Origin: Anthopleura xanthogrammica
Lineage: Eukaryota; Cnidaria; Anthozoa; Actiniaria; Actiniidae
DNA: 64,000 nucleotides
Direction of reading: 5' to 3'
Assembly: GCA_964019055.1 (NCBI GenBank)
Contig: OZ025219.1
Span: forward strand, 6,389,888 to 6,453,887
Within the stretch, counting starts at the first letter, position 1. The number at the start of each line of letters is the position of its first letter. Below are positions 58,575 through 64,000 of the stretch, one piece after another. Both the position numbers and the translations under genes were made by a program. Below the pieces are notes generated by a model. That model was given only the letters and a program-made list of their open reading frames with translations. It was not told the origin of the DNA and did not search any database.

Positions 58575-59286
58575 AAATAAAAGTAATTAGTGCACGTGCT
58601 TGACTTTGAGACATGAATAAAAGGGGGATTGTTTTAATGAATGACTTTATTTTTATTCTTTGAATCTGAATTTTCATCAATCATTTGTCAGACATCAACC
58701 ACTTCAAGCAATGAAAAGGAAAATCAAAGCCATCAAAAGTTGAACCACGAAACGCTTCGAAATGTCTTCACTCTCCAGATGCTTATTGTACTTGTACAAA
58801 ATCGTCTCATTTTGACCCTACATAAATCTATTTTATTTATAGCAATTCTAAGTGTTCATTATTTTGCCAAATAATGCACTCCCCGTTTTAGACTAGTGTA
58901 TCCTTTACGTGATGTACTAGACGTTTGTTTTCGATTTCAACCCTAACATAAGATCTAACACAACATTGCGAACCTTCAGACAGTGTCAGACACTCAAATC
59001 TGGCCTAGTTATAAAAATATCTCAGAATTAGCACGACAATTGGGAGAAACTGTTGTTGTCAAAATACTATTTTCCGCCACTTCTAAGCTACAAAAGTGAG
59101 CCTTTATGAAATGGTTTTTTTTTTTTTTGGTTTTTAAACTGAGAATTTCCGACACGAGGAACATACAAGAAAGATCTTTTGTATGTAGAGTATTAACGTT
59201 CGAAGGCACTAGCATTAAGACTGAAAGGAATTGAGGCTGGCCTTACACGCGTACGCTACCTGGCGGGGAATTTTTAACGTTCAAAA

Positions 59287-59522
59287 GTAAATACCATTTA
59301 CAGTGAGGACACTCGAACCGTGAACACTTTGAGGTTTTTTCATACTTTTTTTCTCCGAATCGATTGGAAATATGATTTATTTTGAACAATAAGATTATTT
59401 GAGTTCAGTGCTTCATTTTCAGAAGGTTTGAAGCAGTAGAAAGTTCATAAAATGAAAATATGAATAAAAATATCAAGTGTTCATGGTTCGAGTGTCCTCA
59501 CTGTAAATGGGACTGTCTTCTA
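59287..59522. mobile_element. MITE with ~40-bp inverted arms
   Basis: ACCATTTACAGTGAGGACAC and TCGAACCGTGAACACTTTGA at the left are mirrored by TCAAGTGTTCATGGTTCGAG and TGTCCTCACTGTAAATGG at the right. Confidence 0.85.
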
Positions 59523-59602
59523 TTTACACGGAAAAGAATAGCGATATATAATATTGAGAGAAGAAAAACCGCCAATAGCTAGCATTAATAAAAGTGTGAA
59601 AA

Positions 59603-59785
<183 letters not shown>

Positions 59786-60918
59786 AGTAAACGGTGTACT
59801 TACGATTTTTATGATGAAAATTATTTCAACTTTCCCTGAAATGGCATCAGCCGAAACGTCGATCGCTAAATTAATATGTATATTTTAAATCAGAGACAAA
59901 AACAATTGTAATATAAAAATCTCCAACATTTCTTTGATACCTGATGGAACTATCAAGAAGTTCCTTGCTTGTTGCAAAGAATAAAATATAGAACTCTGAC
60001 TTCTGACTTCTGACAGCGGTACTTCTATACTACTGTGATATATATAGTTACTAGTTTATACCGGTTTGACTGGTTATGTCCGAGTAAGTTAATTTTATGA
60101 TACTGGTTCTCTTGTTACACCTGGTGGATACCACAGTTAATTCTGATTGGCCCCATTTATTTTTTTTGACTAGTTTCTTCATTTATGTTCTTTTTTTTCC
60201 CTTCCAGTTTTTTCTTGTCGTTTCGCTTCAATATTTTTCGGCAAAGTACGATAAATCCACTTAGTTCTTGTTAACACATACTTCGAATTATAATATCATG
60301 CAAAACGTCAGTAGTCGAGAATCTCAAGAGCACTACAAGTTTGGTCTGTGCACTTGTTCACAAACTTCAGTAAAAGGTGACAAAACCACAGGGTACCCGT
60401 CTCTAGAGCGCGAGTACTTCAAGTGTTTTCAAAACATACAAAGGGAAAAAAATGTTTTTCTGAGACGGTTTTTCTGTGGGTGTAGTGTAGTGTCGGTAGT
60501 AATTCGAGGGGCTTTCTCCTGGTTTTCCGGTTTCCTCTATTCCTTAACGAAAATTAGGGCTAGATCTTTATTTTAATTTGTGGACTTAATTTGTTTCCTG
60601 CACCCAGTAATAGCTGAATAGATTACATAAGCGAAAATTAAAGTACTAGAATAAAAAGATGGGCAGCTGGTGATATAGTAAGTAATTGAAATGGTGTTAC
60701 GATTTGATCATACGCCTTGTGTGATACCAATTAGTACATAGACATTAAACAATAAAGGACAATAATTTATCAAGATGTTTACTTTCAGAGAAGAAGCCTA
60801 CATTCTAAACAAATAGCTATCTTTTCCAATAGCGCTTTTCCACCACTGTTACGTTGGTACTGTTTTCTCGACTCTTAACTCTAGCTCCGTTTCAAAATTC
60901 ATTTATATATCATCCGAC

Positions 60919-63041
60919 ATGAGAATTTGTTTAAGCTTAAGCTTCACGATCACGTTCCAAATACTAGTGCTAACTTTCCGGTTTGCAACGTGTGTTCCTT
61001 CTGAAGGAGCATATCTAATGAAACTCGCCTCCAAAGAGCTAAAAGGAAAGACAATAGAGCTCAGCAAAGCTGAAGACAGGTTTGATTGCGTTTGGAAATG
61101 CGATCGTCGTTCGGATTGCTTGTCCCTAAACTTTGCAACTCGTCCGGACAACGATGGCTTGTACGAGTGTGTGTTGATGGCCAATCACCAAGGCGATCCT
61201 TCTGGTGTTTTAAAGTCTTCAACAACATATGATCACTATACTCGCTTGGTGGTAAGAAAATGATAAAGAATAACAGTTTTCTTCTTCTTGTTCTTCTTGT
61301 TCTTCTTATTCTTCTTCTTTTTCTTCTTCTTCGTCATCGTCGTCGTCTTCTTCAGTTCTTCTTCTTCTTCTTCTTCTTCTTAGCAATGCGCACTGAGCCA
61401 AAAAGCCAGTAGAGGAAATTTTGGGATGAGAATTGTATCAGCTTAAACCATGTTGTGAGAAATTAGCTAAGTAAAATCAGAAAGAAACAGTCATTTTCAA
61501 ATCGTTCCTCCCTAAAAACGATCGATTATCACATCGGCACAAAACCGACTTTTCACAGCAGCCATGTTTCATTGCGAAACGATAATAACTTTCTCTCTTC
61601 AGTTAGAAAATTGTTGAAATTTATTCCATACACTTCAAAATGCTACTATGTATTTACTTTTCATGCAAAAAGCAATATAAAATTCATGACCCACATCAGT
61701 ATGGCTCCCTGGAAAAAAAAAGAGATGATAACTAGCGGTAAGCTAGTGTGGGCTGCGTCGGTGTTTCTAATGAAACAGTTGTGATAAAAAGTTAAATTTT
61801 ACACCGTAAAAAAATAAGAAAGATCACTTACTGACGTTTCGGACGCTAGTCCTTCGTCGGAGTAAAAGAGAGAATAAGAGTGGAAGGTAGTGTATATATG
61901 ATAAAGATAGAAAATAGATAACCAATGAATAACAGGTTGTTAACCGTAGGTTCCCTTTCTTGTAATTTCAGGACGCGTCTTCGAGTTCGAAATGTCAGAA
62001 CGGTGGCACATACGAAATCACACAAGACAACAACTGTCGTTGTCATTGCCCTCAAGGGTTCCGTGGAACGCTCTGCGAAATATCGTGTAAGTATGTTGCA
62101 CGTATGTAGCTACAACTCTTTGACAAAATTGTTGCTGTATTGTTCGTTCACTTTTGAGTATAATTCTCCCCACACATCTTCACTCACATCTCACTTTCTT
62201 TTTATTTCTCTCTGGTGAAAAAAAACAAAAAACTAATATGCCCACCTCCCAATACTCCTGTCTAGGGCAATTCATTTCTTATATATATAAGATTTTGAAT
62301 TCATAATCTTTGTAAAAACTTCTGCGCATGCTATAGACCTCTTGCAGCACGTCGTCGAAATACAGCTCAATTTGGAGGACCAAACAATAGATTCCAATTC
62401 TCAGGAGATTGAAATTCTTTTGTTTTGTCCTCCAAATTGAGAGCCGCTTTGACGTCGCGTGAAAGGGGTCGCCTATGACAGACATGAATTTATAATGTTG
62501 CAATACCTAAACCCGAAATTTCTATATAAGGGGTAGTTTGTGAATGGATTGTTTTTCTGTTCTTAATTTTTCAGACCAATGGCACAAAATAAACGTAAGT
62601 CCTGTCTGCTTCGGAGCCAAAGAGTCATCATACGGGACCTTCTATGTAAAGAAGGCGGGAAAGGCCCTTACAGTCAAGCTTGTTCACCTATCGGGTTACG
62701 TAGCATGCGTTGATTCTTATCCCTCTAGCAGAAGCAACTGGGGCTGTGCTCCGTACACTGGCTGGTCAGATAGGTTAATAACTGTTATCACAGACAACCA
62801 AGACAGAAAGATCCTGCCCCAAAATGAGTTCATTTTCAACTTCGACCGTCTGGAGTATTCCCTGCCTGGGTTTACATCCAGGTCTCCTGAGATCGTCTTC
62901 AAGAACTTTTCCACACCTATAGATATCAATGCTGGTCAGGACTTTCGTATTTGGTATGGACAAGATCTGAAGAAAAACTCTGATGACAATAATGGGGGAA
63001 CTTCCTGTACTGATGTATACGTGTATGGCTTGTTTGAGTGA
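60919..63041 (+). CDS. Secreted PAN/apple-like + EGF protein with unknown C-terminal domain
   Basis: Three GT-AG exons, 60919-61251, 61972-62086 and 62575-63041, 915 bases, 304 aa. Residues 1 to about 26 form a signal peptide. Exon 1 continues with a PAN/apple-like domain (FDCVWKCDRRSDCLSLNF, then YECVLM). Exon 2 is one EGF-like module (CQNGGTYEI, CRCHCPQGFRGTLCE). Exon 3 encodes about 155 residues beginning YQWHKINVSPVCFG, with four or more Cys (YVACVDSY, NWGCAPYTGW, GTSCTDVYVYGLFE) and predicted beta-rich character. I do not recognise that domain. The protein has no membrane helix after the signal peptide, so it is probably extracellular, perhaps in mucus, matrix or defence. Exon/domain boundaries coincide, typical of modular extracellular proteins. 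Confidence 0.85.
61275..61385. repeat. (TTC)n microsatellite
   Basis: TTC and GTC trinucleotide tract in intron 1 of the secreted protein gene. Confidence 0.9.
61825..61866 (-). other. Hammerhead-ribozyme-like motif remnant
   Basis: On the minus strand CCGACGAAGGACTAGCGTCC followed by GAAACGTC resembles a hammerhead core: CUGANGA (here with C for the second base), a perfect GGAC/GTCC stem II with a TAGC loop, then GAAAC. Hammerheads of this type occur in Penelope-like elements and retrozymes of cnidarians. The core substitution suggests it is inactive. No RT sequence is seen next to it. Confidence 0.4.
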
Positions 63042-63169
63042 TCACCTTGCATGGTACCTTCTACAAAAATTATAGAAACATGTTTGCCTTTCGTCTGGAT
63101 TGCTAGCTAGTGTACTAACTTCAGTTGATGCTAGTTACGTTTTTTTCTTCGCGTGTCGATCAGTTTAAA

Positions 63170-63530
63170 GGACCAAAAAAAAAAAAAGATTGTGTTTTTT
63201 TAAGGACTCCATTTTCTTGAACTTTACTTTCATCTTCTTCTTCTTCTCCTTTATCTTCTTCTTCCTTATCTTCATCTTCATCTTCATCTTCATCTTCATC
63301 TTCATCTTCTTCTTCATCTTCTTCTCCTTTATCTTCGTCCTTATCTTCTTCTTCTTCTTCTTCTTCTTCTTCTTCATCATCTTCTTCTTCTTCGTTCTTT
63401 TTCAGTCTTCTTCCTCTTCGTCTTCTTCTTCAGTCTTCTTCTTCTTCTTCTTCATCTTCATCTTCATCATCATCTTCTTCTTCTTCAGTATTCTTCTTCC
63501 TCCTCTTCTTCAGTCGGCTATCACTATGGA
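63170..63530. repeat. (TTC)n / (TTCATC)n pyrimidine tract
   Basis: An extended CTT/TTCATC array directly downstream of the secreted protein gene. Frames across it encode Phe/Ile or Lys/Met runs and are not genes. Confidence 0.95.
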
Positions 63531-64000
63531 TCTCTCTTCTCTTTCCATTATTTTGTCTCATTTTCTTTTGCATCACCTTGACCCTCCTCTATAAAGTTCG
63601 CCAGTCTTTTGGCACTCCCTTAGTTCATTATATGCGTATGTAATTATATTGCGTCTACATTGTTTTTTTTGTTATAAATTCCTAATATACATCAATCGTA
63701 ACTATCAGTTTTATCTTATTGTAAGATTAGCATGTAAGCAATAAAAGTGCATTCCAATGCCTCTTGTTGTGTAATCCATCCTATCACACGCTTCCTGACA
63801 CTACCTTTATACCTCAGATAATGTGTCTCCTTCTCAATATGTATTTGCATGCAAATGAGTAAATATTGACTCACCAACACAACTAGCAATTAAGTGCTAA
63901 TATACGTACTTTATCAAGCGAATCAGGAAAAGTCCATTTTTGGTATATCAGGAACTCTGCACCACAAGAGCCCTTAGTTAAAGTTCGCTGACTTGTCATA
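63531..64000. other. Intergenic right edge
   Basis: An AATAAA (GCAATAAAAGTG, about 63740) could serve the secreted protein gene or an unannotated transcript. No coding exon is visible up to the window end. Confidence 0.4.

Noticed and set aside
62717..62963. Minus-strand frames opposite exon 3 of the secreted protein
   Set aside because: Shadows; the plus-strand exon has matching splice phase and conserved-looking cysteines.

Overview
This window is animal nuclear DNA, most likely from a cnidarian such as a coral or sea anemone. It is AT-rich, has many small GT-AG exons, long simple-sequence arrays, tRNA-derived SINEs, many hairpin-type MITEs, CR1/L2-like non-LTR fragments and one 200-base assembly gap. 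The cnidarian assignment is an inference from gene style and repeat content. There is no prokaryotic, plasmid or CRISPR content.

I could trace six protein-coding genes through splice sites. (1) A minus-strand leucine-rich-repeat G-protein-coupled receptor (5141-8603, 4 exons). (2) A plus-strand UDP-glucuronosyltransferase (11120-14983, 4 exons). (3) A plus-strand glomulin-like gene (15661-26968, 20 exons visible, exon 16 cut by the gap at 23801-24000). (4) A minus-strand URB2-like ribosome-biogenesis gene (54287-35560, 32 exons, 4947 coding bases, about 1648 aa). (5) A second minus-strand LRR-GPCR with the same exon structure as gene 1 (54889-57946). (6) A plus-strand secreted PAN/EGF-like protein with an unrecognised C-terminal domain (60919-63041, 3 exons). 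In every gap-free gene the exon lengths sum to a multiple of three with consistent splice phases, which supports the models.

The most unusual region is 25.5-36.8 kb. Glomulin and URB2 converge tail to tail, and the block holding their last exons is present twice (25483-28764 and 33490-36762). Between the copies lies a 4.7-kb satellite of about 115-bp monomers, most carrying a perfect 18-bp palindrome. A 31-bp piece of glomulin exon 18 is fused to satellite sequence at the array's right edge, and the same fusion recurs twice inside the array. This suggests that the duplication junction was later spread within the satellite. The second glomulin tail has a 4-base deletion; the first URB2 tail is cut off from the rest of its gene. 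Each copy also carries its own MITE insertion.

The remaining sequence is largely mobile-element debris: two head-to-head reverse transcriptase fragments (2.3-4.5 kb), at least a dozen MITEs with long terminal inverted repeats, three SINE types, and large microsatellites. The largest are a 760-bp octamer array and a 320-bp pentamer array, both in introns of the second receptor gene.
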